A DNA stretch of 39,748 bases from a virus, in the IMG/VR virus record IMGVR_UViG_3300020186_000043, positions 1-39,748 of that record; one strand, 5' to 3'. Below, piece by piece: positions 7,480 to 13,743 of this stretch. Numbering within the stretch: the stretch's first letter is position 1; each line of letters begins with the position of its first letter. The notes below the pieces were generated by a model that did no database searches, was not told the DNA's origin, and was given only the letters and a program-made list of their open reading frames with translations. Position numbers and translations under genes: made by a program.

Positions 7480-7695
7480 TCAGTAGCCCCCCATGTCGTA
7501 AATCATTTGATTGTGGTAGTCACTGTCCCACTCCCGACGCCCCGACTTAACCTTTTCCCAGTTTTCACCGGCCAGTGCGCGGTCAACAGTCGAGCGTGAT
7601 ACGCCAAACTTCTCTGCCAGTTGCCTGCGGGTGACTTCACCGCAGGCATACAGGTTACACATCCGTTCATTTCGTTCTTCGGCTTCGTTCACCAT
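7480..7695 (-). CDS. Helix-turn-helix DNA-binding protein
   Basis: The ATG at 7695 is chosen because AAGGGAG lies 7 bases before it; the ATG two codons earlier is too close to that site. The 71-residue protein contains EVTRRQLAEKFGVSRSTVDR at about residues 20-39, a clear helix-turn-helix of the type seen in resolvases, transposases and terminase small subunits, followed by ALAGENWEKV, typical just after such a motif. It probably regulates the early operon or binds a replication site. Its start overlaps the end of the preceding 33-residue gene. Confidence 0.8.
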   Translation of the reverse strand: MVNEAEERNERMCNLYACGEVTRRQLAEKFGVSRSTVDRALAGENWEKVKSGRREWDSDYHNQMIYDMGGY

Positions 7696-7790
7696 TGGCA
7701 TTCTCCCTTTGCTTTTCCTCTTTGCGGCTTTTCTGTTAAGGCTCTCTCTATGTCTTTTGCCTGTCGCGGCAAAGTGATAAATTCCATCAT
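7689..7790 (-). CDS. 33-residue early micro-protein
   Basis: The frame starts at an ATG at 7790 that shares one base with the upstream stop (TGATG) and has GAGGA eight bases before it. It ends at 7689, seven bases inside the start of the helix-turn-helix gene. The product, starting MMEFITLPRQAKDIERALTE, is basic with one predicted helix. Overlaps on both sides and a good ribosome-binding site support it, although it is short. Confidence 0.55.
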   Translation of the reverse strand: MMEFITLPRQAKDIERALTEKPQRGKAKGECQW

Positions 7791-8050
7791 CAGTACATTC
7801 CTCGTGACCAAAACTCTCTGTCGAGCATATCTTCTTCTAGTTCAACAGCCTGCACAATTGCCTCGGTGGTGTCCTTCCACGCGCATATGTACCGTTCGAT
7901 GTTCTCTGTCTTCCAGAACCATTCAAGCGGCTGGCATTCTAGGCCAAGTCGCGCGTCGAGCATTGCGATTTCCTCAGGCGTAGCAAAGTCCATTTCTTCG
8001 GGCATAGCGTATGTTTCGGTGTTGACCTGTGTGGTGCTGAATGTGTCCAT
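7790..8050 (-). CDS. Acidic early protein
   Basis: This 86-residue protein is strongly acidic and helical (MPEEMDFATPEEIAMLDARL, then VQAVELEEDMLDREFW). AGGGAGA lies 10 bases before the ATG. The PEE-x-x-MLDARLGL segment may be a short protein-binding helix. No family is recognised. Acidic early phage proteins sometimes mimic DNA or bind host enzymes, but nothing here proves it. Confidence 0.7.
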   Translation of the reverse strand: MDTFSTTQVNTETYAMPEEMDFATPEEIAMLDARLGLECQPLEWFWKTENIERYICAWKDTTEAIVQAVELEEDMLDREFWSRGMY

Positions 8051-8099
8051 GATGTATAATTCTCCCTGTCTGAGTAAATGGTAAAAGTAGTTGCAGTGG

Positions 8100-8128
8100 G
8101 GGCCAGGGTGTTAGCGCACTCCTGGCCC
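8100..8128. other. Intergenic hairpin in the leftward operon
   Basis: Arms GGGCCAGG (8100-8107) and CCTGGCCC (8121-8128) pair fully, and an inner GTG/CAC adds three pairs with one bulge. It follows the stop of the 88-residue gene on the minus strand but has no T-run in that direction, so it is more likely an mRNA-stabilising or partial termination structure. On the plus strand TTCGTTTT follows it, which might stop antisense transcription. Confidence 0.6.
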
Positions 8129-8134
8129 TTCGTT

Positions 8135-8401
8135 TTACGCCGCCTGCGCCGCCTGATAACGAGCTAGATAGTCGGCTCTCTGAATTTCATGCAGATGTGG
8201 ATGTGTGGACAGTAGCAGCAAGTCGGCTGCTCCAATGTGTGAGCAGCCAATTGCATAGCTGCGTCTCAGTGCCTCGGTTTGTGCCTTCGTCGGCCTGGCG
8301 TACATGCCAGATGCTTGGCGTCGGCGTCGCGTCGCGGTGGCAAGCCGGGTGTGGAAGTCGCGCTGCGTTGGTGCGTCGGTGGTGGCGTATGCTGCGTTCA
8401 T
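8135..8401 (-). CDS. Basic early protein
   Basis: This 88-residue protein has a basic N-terminal third (TRLATATRRRRQASGMYARP) and a helical, alanine-rich C-terminus ending QAAQAA. AAAGGAG lies seven bases before the ATG. The region LRRSYAIGCSHIGAADLLLL may form a helical hairpin. Nucleic-acid binding is plausible from the charge; the family is not recognised. Confidence 0.65.
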   Translation of the reverse strand: MNAAYATTDAPTQRDFHTRLATATRRRRQASGMYARPTKAQTEALRRSYAIGCSHIGAADLLLLSTHPHLHEIQRADYLARYQAAQAA

Positions 8402-8409
8402 TGTGTGAC

Positions 8410-8436
8410 TCCTTTGTTATGCTAGTTTCTGAAAGT
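8410..8436 (-). repeat. Repeated gene-end/gene-start module (second copy 8671-8697)
   Basis: The 27 bases at 8410-8436 and 8671-8697 match at 23 positions. On the minus strand each copy holds the last codons of one gene (encoding FQKLA and a stop), the spacer GCATAAC and the AGGAG ribosome-binding site of the next gene. Both upstream proteins therefore end in the same FQKLA pentapeptide although the rest of their sequences differ. Confidence 0.85.
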
Positions 8437-8662
8437 TAGCGGCTGAAATTTCCAGAGCCACAAATTGCTTGCCCGTGAAGCGATAGCCGCCGCACCCGTC
8501 TCTGACTGATTCGTGGAGGTAGAAGATGGCCTTGCCATCTTTAATTTCGGCGTTAGCAACCAGGCGATTCCACCAGCTAACTACGATAGAGACGCTGTGT
8601 CCGGCAGTGATAAGTTGTTGCACCTTTTTAATGTGTTTGTTGACTTTTGTTTTGGTTCCCAT
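8417..8662 (-). CDS. Small basic protein ending in FQKLA
   Basis: This 81-residue protein starts MGTKTKVNKHIKKVQQLI and has a basic helical start, a beta-rich centre (IVVSWWNRLVANAEIKDGK, IFYLHE) and the C-terminus FQKLA shared with its upstream neighbour. GGAGGAG lies seven bases before the ATG. The alternating strands resemble a small barrel or a KTSC-like fold, but this is not secure. It belongs to the head of the leftward operon, so is probably made very early. Confidence 0.7.
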   Translation of the reverse strand: MGTKTKVNKHIKKVQQLITAGHSVSIVVSWWNRLVANAEIKDGKAIFYLHESVRDGCGGYRFTGKQFVALEISAANFQKLA

Positions 8663-8677
8663 GATGTATCTCCTCCG

Positions 8678-8935
8678 TTATGCTAATTTCTGAAACTTTG
8701 CGATGAACTTCCATTCGTTCGTTTCTTCTGCCCAGAGGCATCCTGCGCCGTCCCATGTGCCGTTTTGGTTGTCTACGCTGAAGTCACGCGTGATGGCGTC
8801 GATGTGGCGGTACTGGTTGCCGTGTCGCCCTTTCTCCCACCTCAGCGAGACAGAGAGGACGGTGTAGACGACACCGTATTCGTTTTTGTATTGCTCCCCC
8901 TTTTTGACCAGTGGCTTCTCGCTGATGACGTTCAT
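8678..8935 (-). CDS. First gene of the leftward operon, beta-rich protein
   Basis: The ATG at 8935 is chosen since AAGGAG lies ten bases before it; upstream codons of the same frame run back into the promoter. The 85-residue product has a segment KKGEQYKNEYGVVYTVLSVS, several strands and the C-terminus FQKLA. The end EETNEWKFIAKFQKLA resembles short phage proteins of the 'measure and report' beta type, without a recognised family. As the promoter-proximal gene it should be the most highly expressed. Confidence 0.75.
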   Translation of the reverse strand: MNVISEKPLVKKGEQYKNEYGVVYTVLSVSLRWEKGRHGNQYRHIDAITRDFSVDNQNGTWDGAGCLWAEETNEWKFIAKFQKLA

Positions 8936-9006
8936 CTGTGTGCTACTCCTTCGTGCCAGCGGGCTGGCGTGTGTGCGTCGGTGACTTCGTGTGCTGCTTA
9001 TGTTCC

Positions 9007-9035
9007 ATTGTAGCACGTATGTAGCACCATGTCAA
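9007..9035 (-). promoter_or_regulatory. Main leftward promoter
   Basis: On the minus strand a perfect TTGACA (9030-9035) is followed after 17 bases by TACAAT (9007-9012). A TG one base before the -10 makes it an extended -10 promoter. The spacer carries GTGCTAC twice, 11 bases apart, which could be an operator on one face of the helix. It would transcribe all leftward genes down to 3415, and its -35 region is preceded by the box TTGCCTA shared with other promoters here. Confidence 0.9.
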
Positions 9036-9118
9036 TAGGCAAAATAGGCTAAATACCTACGAGTTTTTAAGGGGTGGCGTATCGGCCTGTGGTGTGGTAT
9101 CGTCTATGAGGGTAGATC

Positions 9119-9236
9119 GTCTGTTGCCGGTGTGGATGCCGGCAACAGACTGAGCCATCGGCAGTGGAGTGCCAACAGCCTGACGCTATTATAGCACGCG
9201 TCTCTGTTGCGTCTCTGTTGCCGGCTGGCAACAGAG
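9119..9236. repeat. Cluster of CTGTTGC(C) boxes in the divergent control region
   Basis: Five copies of CTGTTGC(C), in either orientation, lie at about 9121, 9143, 9204, 9216 and 9227. Two pairs form perfect inverted repeats: arms 9119-9130 and 9139-9150 (12 bp each) and arms 9213-9222 and 9227-9236 (10 bp each). GTCTCTGTTGC is also directly repeated at about 9200-9221. The cluster sits between the leftward promoter and the rightward membrane-protein gene. It may be operator DNA for a phage regulator or a replication origin with iterons. Confidence 0.75.
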
Positions 9237-9253
9237 CGTCGTGGAGGGCGCGA

Positions 9254-10084
9254 ATGATGGAAGCAAAACCGAGGTACAACTACGTTTCCGCGCTGGAAGA
9301 TTTAGCACCGCCGCCAGCGCACGTTGAAATGCAACACGTTGCGCCACACCCCGTCATCGAAACCAATCTAGGCTTCGTTCTCACCATCGCCAATCTTCTG
9401 ATCACCGCCATCATCATCACGGCCATGATGTTAGATGGCACGCAAGCCATGAATGCCATCATTGCCGGGTCAATCTACTTTGCCGTGACTATGACGGGCT
9501 TTTCGTTGGTGGTAACGGGTGCGCTATCTGCCATCGTTGCATCAACGGCGCATGAGCGCACCGAACGCCAGCGCATAGAGTCGTATGAGGTGCTAGGCGC
9601 GTTGGCTATCGAATGGCGGCGCGATGTGGAGCGCAATCGCACTATTGAGATGCAAGCGCAGGCCATGCCGATGCAACTCACGCGCCGCATCGCTGCACTG
9701 GAAACTGAGCTATTGCAACGCGCCATAGCCGTAGACCCCATGCACACCCCACACACGTTTGTCACGGCTTACAGCAACGTATCAGAGGCAGCGCACAGTG
9801 ACATGGGGCCACAGGTGGATGCAAGCGCACAGGAGGCCGTGGCGTGGGCGTCGCAACTGTTTAGCGATACGGGGCTGCCCGATCCAAAGAAGCTGCAACT
9901 CGTCGGAGAGGTGAACGACCTGGGGCGATTACGTATAAAGGTCATCGGCTCAAAGAGGGGCGGCGGCTCGCGTGAGGCTGGACTTTTCTTGTTGCATCAC
10001 GGCGCAATTCAAAAAGTTACTGGCGGATTCCGTTTCAACTTAAAGCACTATCCCTCTCGCGAGGCTTTGAGGAATTTGCTATAG
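9254..10084 (+). CDS. Two-pass membrane protein with a soluble C-terminal domain
   Basis: The ATG at 9254 is preferred because GGAGGG lies five bases before it; upstream codons of the same frame run through the repeat boxes. The 276-residue protein has two membrane segments, LGFVLTIANLLITAIIITAM near residue 40 and IIAGSIYFAVTMTGFSLVV near residue 68. Basic helices follow (ERTERQRIESYEVL), then a C-terminal domain ending with FLLHHGAIQKVTGGFRFN that looks like a winged helix. It is the first rightward gene, next to the regulatory cluster. A superinfection-exclusion or host-membrane role would suit the position but is not shown. Confidence 0.75.
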   Translation: MMEAKPRYNYVSALEDLAPPPAHVEMQHVAPHPVIETNLGFVLTIANLLITAIIITAMMLDGTQAMNAIIAGSIYFAVTMTGFSLVVTGALSAIVASTAHERTERQRIESYEVLGALAIEWRRDVERNRTIEMQAQAMPMQLTRRIAALETELLQRAIAVDPMHTPHTFVTAYSNVSEAAHSDMGPQVDASAQEAVAWASQLFSDTGLPDPKKLQLVGEVNDLGRLRIKVIGSKRGGGSREAGLFLLHHGAIQKVTGGFRFNLKHYPSREALRNLL

Positions 10085-10140
10085 GGTGTCACCCCGTACC
10101 TGGGTAGTGGGGTGGGTGGAGGCTTACCACACCACACCCT
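10083..10140 (+). other. Structured sequence after the membrane-protein gene
   Basis: AGGGTGT (10083-10089) can pair with ACACCCT (10134-10140), and CACCCC (10090-10095) with GGGGTG (10109-10114). There is no T-run, so this is a weak terminator at best. It separates the first rightward gene from the promoter at 10180. Between 10140 and 10180 nothing else is seen. Confidence 0.4.
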
Positions 10141-10179
10141 AAGAAGCGGGGGAGACAGCTTGCGTAGTCTTATTGCCTG

Positions 10180-10208
10180 TTGACACAACGCCTCTTATGT
10201 GCTACGAT
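10180..10208 (+). promoter_or_regulatory. Rightward early promoter
   Basis: TTGACA (10180-10185) is followed after 17 bases by TACGAT (10203-10208), with TG one base before the -10. The box ATTGCCTG directly precedes the -35, and GTGCTAC overlaps the -10 exactly as in the main leftward promoter. It would drive the ribbon-helix-helix gene and the methyltransferase cluster. Confidence 0.85.
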
Positions 10209-10248
10209 TATGCCATAGCGAAAATAAGTTTATATCATGGAGGTTTTG

Positions 10249-10455
10249 ATGAGCAATGACGCAATGCTTCGCGTAAAGATGAGCAAAGACAAGCTTAACT
10301 CGCTGTCTGGCATGGCACAACGGTACGGCTGCAACAACATGAGCGATTATGTGCGGATGGCTCTGGACTATTTCGCGCAGCATCAGCCGCCAGTAGTGTG
10401 GTTGCCGAACCGTGACACCACCGACCGCGAGCTGAACGAAAAGGCGACGCGATGA
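10249..10455 (+). CDS. Ribbon-helix-helix protein
   Basis: The start is the ATG at 10249, with GGAGG five bases before it; an ATG four codons earlier overlaps that site. The 68-residue protein begins MSNDAMLRVKMSKDKLNSLS and continues YGCNNMSDYVRMALDYFA, the strand-helix-helix pattern of CopG/Arc-type repressors, with a C-terminal tail rich in proline and charged residues. It is the first gene after promoter 10180 and may control that promoter. Its stop overlaps the next start. Confidence 0.8.
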   Translation: MSNDAMLRVKMSKDKLNSLSGMAQRYGCNNMSDYVRMALDYFAQHQPPVVWLPNRDTTDRELNEKATR

Positions 10456-10538
10456 CACTCTTTTGGATAGCGATGGCCGTGAGCTTTTGCGCGACGCTGC
10501 TGCTGTGGGCGTGCGTGTACGTGGGGGGGGACGAATGA
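10452..10538 (+). CDS. 28-residue single-pass membrane micro-protein
   Basis: The frame begins at an ATG overlapping the previous stop (ATGA) and ends with a TGA overlapping the methyltransferase start (ATGA). It encodes a hydrophobic helix (LFWIAMAVSFCATLLLWACV) with a short GGDE tail. Coupling on both sides supports real translation. An 8-G run at 10523-10530 near its end also acts as ribosome-binding site for the methyltransferase. Confidence 0.6.
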   Translation: MTLFWIAMAVSFCATLLLWACVYVGGDE

Positions 10539-11218
10539 ACGCGATAGCGACCTTGTTTGAGTTGGATGTGCCTGCACCCGCCCATCCTGCAAAGTATACG
10601 GACGCCCTACTCGTCACGATGGCGCAGATGTTGCGCGGCAGCACGCGTATCCTTGACCCCTTTGCAGGGACGGGAAAATGTTTTTTGCTTGAAAGATTCC
10701 TCCCTGATTGCGTGGTTTCTGGCGTTGAGATCGAGGAGGAATGGTGTCTTATCAACCCGCGCACAACGCTCGGCAACGCACTGCACTTGCCGTGGCCTGA
10801 TGACACGTTCGACGCCGTAAATACCAGTCCCGTATATGGCAACCGCATGAGTGACACCTTTGTGGATGGTTCCAAGCGCATGACCTATACCGCGCTGTTA
10901 GGGCGCAAACTGCATCCTGATAATGCGGGGCAACTGCAATGGGGGCTGAAGTATCGCGAATTTCATGAGCGGGCATGGACGGAAGCGCGGCGCGTGCTGG
11001 TCGCGAGCGGCGCGTTTGTTCTCAATGTGAAAGATTTTATTCGGGATGGGAAACGCGTTGAAGTTACGGATTGGCATATCGAATGTTTAGAATCGCTTGG
11101 CTTTCGCCTGCTGCAACACGAGCAGATTGTCACCCCGTCGCACCGTTACGGGGCCAACAGTGAGGCGCGTATGCCTTACGAAAGCATTATCCTGTTCCGC
11201 TTGGAGCCGACGCAATGA
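10535..11218 (+). CDS. DNA methyltransferase (N6-adenine or N4-cytosine type)
   Basis: This 227-residue protein has the AdoMet-binding motif DPFAGTG at residues 41-47, an acidic VEIEEEW strand end near 64-70, and TSPVYGNR at 97-104. The last is a variant of the catalytic (D/N/S)PP(Y/F) motif in which the second proline is valine; similar variants occur in phage proteins. The motif order, AdoMet site first, suits the alpha/gamma-like arrangement. A conserved-looking segment LQWGLKYREFHERAWTEARR follows. It probably methylates phage DNA against restriction. No specificity domain is visible. The start overlaps the membrane micro-protein and the stop overlaps the next gene. Confidence 0.85.
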   Translation: MNAIATLFELDVPAPAHPAKYTDALLVTMAQMLRGSTRILDPFAGTGKCFLLERFLPDCVVSGVEIEEEWCLINPRTTLGNALHLPWPDDTFDAVNTSPVYGNRMSDTFVDGSKRMTYTALLGRKLHPDNAGQLQWGLKYREFHERAWTEARRVLVASGAFVLNVKDFIRDGKRVEVTDWHIECLESLGFRLLQHEQIVTPSHRYGANSEARMPYESIILFRLEPTQ

Positions 11219-11388
11219 CAGCCGACACCCTGTACATCATCGGCGTAGGGATGCTTGGCGGCGCAATGGCCGTCGTCGGCATGTGGGGGCGAACATGTCC
11301 AGGTTGCAAGGGCCGTCGCGTAAAACATAACACTGATGGCACGGTTGGCGAGTGTGGCGAGTGTGGCGGGACGGGAGAGGTGGAGTAG
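11215..11388 (+). CDS. 57-residue membrane protein with a DnaJ-like zinc ribbon
   Basis: The ATG overlaps the methyltransferase stop. The first 23 residues (TLYIIGVGMLGGAMAVVGMW) form one membrane helix. Behind it lie two CxxCxG-type pairs, CPGCKG and CGECGG, which resemble half of a DnaJ-type zinc module. A short basic stretch (GRRVKHN) lies between them. Membrane-anchored small zinc ribbons are seen in phages, but their role is unknown. It ends at TAG 11386-11388. Confidence 0.65.
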   Translation: MTADTLYIIGVGMLGGAMAVVGMWGRTCPGCKGRRVKHNTDGTVGECGECGGTGEVE

Positions 11389-11480
11389 GCACACACACAA
11401 CGCTACGTTCACGCGTGCGGGGCGGTGCAAAGCCGCCAGCGTCGTATGGTTTTCATTTTTGCATTCAGAAAGGGGCACTC

Positions 11481-11840
11481 ATGAAAAATAAGTTTGTAGT
11501 ACGACAGGGCGATATTTGCTTGATTCGCACGGACAATGTTCCCGCCAATCTCGTTCGCAAGCCGACCGAAGACAGCGCGGTGACGGTCGGCTTTGGCGAG
11601 GTAACGGGCCACCACCACTCCATACAGGACGCCGTATGGTATGTCGCACCCGAAACAACGGTTGAGGATTTGCATCAGTTCGCGCTGGGCAACGGCACTG
11701 TACCCGTTTTTGTGGTGCTGGACGAAGCGAGTGTTTTGACGCACCAGGAACACGCGCCGATCTCTTTGGACGCGGGCGTGTGGCGCGTGCTACGTCAACG
11801 AGAGTACACACCTGAGCGTGTTTTGTCCGTGCGCGACTAG
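11481..11840 (+). CDS. Conserved phage protein with a GEVTGHHH motif
   Basis: The ATG at 11481 follows AAAGGGG at six bases; upstream codons of the frame belong to the gap. The 119-residue protein begins MKNKFVVRQGDICLIRTDNV and has FGEVTGHHHSI near residue 39, a Gly/His-rich segment typical of a family whose members start with RQGD and carry GEVTGH(A/H)H. The His cluster suggests a metal site in a small beta barrel, which is inference. From memory, relatives are often next to DUF6745 genes, as here. The preceding gap (11389-11480) contains a GGCGG/CCGCC hairpin and no gene. Confidence 0.7.
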   Translation: MKNKFVVRQGDICLIRTDNVPANLVRKPTEDSAVTVGFGEVTGHHHSIQDAVWYVAPETTVEDLHQFALGNGTVPVFVVLDEASVLTHQEHAPISLDAGVWRVLRQREYTPERVLSVRD

Positions 11841-11848
11841 CCCGCCTC

Positions 11849-11874
11849 GGTGAGAGGTAGCAATACCTCTCACC
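11849..11874. other. Perfect 11-bp hairpin with a GCAA tetraloop
   Basis: Arms GGTGAGAGGTA (11849-11859) and TACCTCTCACC (11864-11874) close a GCAA tetraloop, a very stable GNRA hairpin. There is no T-run after it. It lies between the GEVTGHHH gene and the DUF6745 gene and may tune expression between them or protect the upstream mRNA end. Confidence 0.7.
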
Positions 11875-11901
11875 GTTATTCACCTTCCAGTGGAGAAAAT
11901 T

Positions 11902-13044
11902 ATGCAAAAGGTCACAAAACTTACCGCAGAGCAGGAGTCGTTGTTGCCCGCGTGGGCAGATAAATGGACAAGCATTGGCCTATCATGCGAGCCGTTGAAT
12001 TATGACGCCGCTGTAGATGCGGCGAAACGAGCTTATGCCGCCGCCAGTCTCCCCGCACCCGAACGCTTTGTCGTGTGCGACGGGCCTTTTAGTGGCGCAA
12101 TTGTCGCCGCAATTCTAATGACGGGTATCCCAGCCGGCGTTGGGGCCAGCGTTCGGGACAGCGTGTTGGACAGCGTGTGGGACAGCGTTCAGGCCAGCGT
12201 GTGGGACAGCGTTCGGGCCAACGTGTGGGACAGCGTTCAGGCCAGCGTTCGGGACAGCGTTGGGGCCAGCGTTCGGGACAGCGTTCGGGCCAACGTGTGG
12301 GACAGCGTTCGGGACAGCGTTGGGGCCAGCGTTCGGGACAGCGTTCGGGCTGGCGTGTGGGACAGCGTTGGGGCCAGCGTTCGGGACAGCGTTCGGGCTG
12401 GCCTTCGGGATAGCGTTTATGGCGCGCATGATGCACATTGGCTCGGCTTTTATGATTTCTTCCTCTCTAATTGCGGATTGGCTGAACAAGTCGCCCCGTT
12501 GCAACCGCTGATTGATCTGGCCTCGCATTGCGGCTGGTGGAGTCCATACGCCAATGTATGCATCCTCCAGCATCGCCACTGTGAGTTGCACCGTGACCCT
12601 GAGGGTCGATTGCACAATGCCAATGGCCCTGCCGTACTCTATCGCGACGGATGGGGCGTTTGGGCTTGGCATGGCGTTCATATTCCCATCGAAAAAGCGT
12701 GGATTATCGACGATCCGAATCGCATTGATGTGGCAGCCATTGATGGCGAGCGTAATGCCGAAATTCGCCGCGTGATGCTGGAACTCTTTGGCCATGATAG
12801 ATACATTGTTGAGAGCGGCATGAAGCCAGTTCAGACAGACACATATGGCGAATTGTTTCGGCGTGAAATTGCAGACGACGAGCCTCTGTGTATGGTGCGC
12901 GTGGTCAACAGCACGCCCGAATCAGATGGCGAATTGAAAAAATATATGTTACGCGTACCGCCCACCATGCAGACGGCACACCAGGCGATTGCATGGAGCT
13001 TTGACATGTCTGCGGCCGAATACGCACCAATGGCAGAGTCGTAA
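11902..13044 (+). CDS. DUF6745-type protein with an internal tetrapeptide repeat tract
   Basis: The ATG at 11902 has GGAG seven bases before it; a GTG four codons earlier lies in that site. The 380-residue protein begins with [19 protein letters not shown]. Residues about 80-175 are some 23 tandem tetrapeptides of the pattern V-(R/W/G)-(D/A)-S. The rest fits DUF6745: [20 protein letters not shown], then [28 protein letters not shown], and near the end NSTPESDG and YMLRVPP. The family is of unknown function and is mainly known from bacterial genomes. The tract resembles those of cellular relatives, so transfer from a bacterium is possible. Confidence 0.8.
   Translation: MQKVTKLTAEQESLLPAWADKWTSIGLSCEPLNYDAAVDAAKRAYAAASLPAPERFVVCDGPFSGAIVAAILMTGIPAGVGASVRDSVLDSVWDSVQASVWDSVRANVWDSVQASVRDSVGASVRDSVRANVWDSVRDSVGASVRDSVRAGVWDSVGASVRDSVRAGLRDSVYGAHDAHWLGFYDFFLSNCGLAEQVAPLQPLIDLASHCGWWSPYANVCILQHRHCELHRDPEGRLHNANGPAVLYRDGWGVWAWHGVHIPIEKAWIIDDPNRIDVAAIDGERNAEIRRVMLELFGHDRYIVESGMKPVQTDTYGELFRREIADDEPLCMVRVVNSTPESDGELKKYMLRVPPTMQTAHQAIAWSFDMSAAEYAPMAES
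12139..12420 (+). repeat. Tandem repeat tract encoding V-x-x-S tetrapeptides
   Basis: A 12-base unit of the type GTTCGGGACAGC and close variants (GTGTGGGACAGC, GTTGGGGCCAGC) repeats about 23 times. Units alternate in higher-order groups. No stop codon occurs in most frames on either strand, so several long antisense frames here are by-products. The tract is open to slippage and recombination, so its length probably varies among relatives. Confidence 0.9.
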
Positions 13045-13297
13045 AAGCACCACACAGCGCAGGGTACGCCCGATGCCAGCCGCAACGCTGGCGCGCCACT
13101 TCAGCCGCTCCGCAGCCGCGCACAGTTCGGGGGTCTCCTTTCGTACCTCGTTAAATCAGCGGCAAGCTGCCCCTCATTAGTGACTGGTGAAAGGGTCAAC
13201 AGCAGCAGCGGGAACTCCTTTGGGTGTGTGAAGACGGTGGCATATGCGAGTGTGCCACCGTCGCACGCAAATTGTAGACAGAAAGGGTGGGCAGTAC
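13045..13297. other. 253-base intergenic region with two hairpins
   Basis: Hairpin one pairs GCCAGC (13075-13080) with GCTGGC (13087-13092). Hairpin two pairs GACGGTGGCA (13233-13242) with TGCCACCGTC (13253-13262), ten perfect pairs. No promoter with both hexamers was found. A GGGTGGG ribosome-binding region precedes the next gene. No coding frame in this region looked convincing. Confidence 0.55.
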
Positions 13298-13519
13298 ATG
13301 AGCGACGAACACGTTGACGACTTCCGCGAGCTAGAGGACTTCTGGCCTGACATGAATGACTTGGCTGACGGCGTGGACATATTCCTGGCGCAGTACGGGC
13401 CACCGTCGGGGCTTGGCTACGTAGCCTACCTCACAGCGCAGGCCGGCAGCATCAGCAGCCTGTGCAACGATTATGCCACGGCGATGGCACTAGGCAACGG
13501 AAGCGGGGCGGAAGGATGA
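13298..13519 (+). CDS. Acidic small protein
   Basis: This 73-residue protein begins MSDEHVDDFRELEDFWPDMN, a strongly acidic helix, followed by a more hydrophobic helix (FLAQYGPPSGLGYVAYLTAQ). The ATG at 13298 is chosen for the GGGTGGG ahead of it. Its stop overlaps the next start (ATGA). It opens a four-gene block with the methyltransferase and putative nuclease. Family unknown. Confidence 0.7.
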   Translation: MSDEHVDDFRELEDFWPDMNDLADGVDIFLAQYGPPSGLGYVAYLTAQAGSISSLCNDYATAMALGNGSGAEG

Positions 13520-13743
13520 GCAACCAATTTGCGGAATTAGCAACAGAGCTTGACAAGGAAAGTTGGGAATGGCTGTCGGAGAATCATCCGACCATTGCCG
13601 ACGCGGTAGAGATCACCGTTCGCAAGCGTGCCACACCTGAACAGGTGCGCGCGTTCGTTTTGCGGCGGTGCGGGGCCAACCGCGCTGAGTTTGCGCGCCG
13701 ATGCGAGAGTGCTGCGCGACATTTGGGAGCAACGAGCAAATGA
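13516..13743 (+). CDS. Small helical protein
   Basis: This 75-residue protein starts at an ATG overlapping the previous stop, with GGGGCGG just upstream. It is helical: FAELATELDKESWEWLSENH, then PEQVRAFVLRRCG and a basic C-terminus with FARRCESAARHLG. The basic end may bind DNA. Its stop overlaps the methyltransferase start. Function unknown. Confidence 0.7.
   Translation: MSNQFAELATELDKESWEWLSENHPTIADAVEITVRKRATPEQVRAFVLRRCGANRAEFARRCESAARHLGATSK

Noticed and set aside
12089-12795. Several long open frames on both strands over the tetrapeptide tract
   Set aside because: The 12-base repeat has no stop in most frames, so all are open by composition. Only the plus frame starting at 11902 continues into a recognisable domain on both sides.
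13045-13297. Small frames in the intergenic region
   Set aside because: None has a ribosome-binding site or protein-like composition; a promoter search found no paired hexamers.
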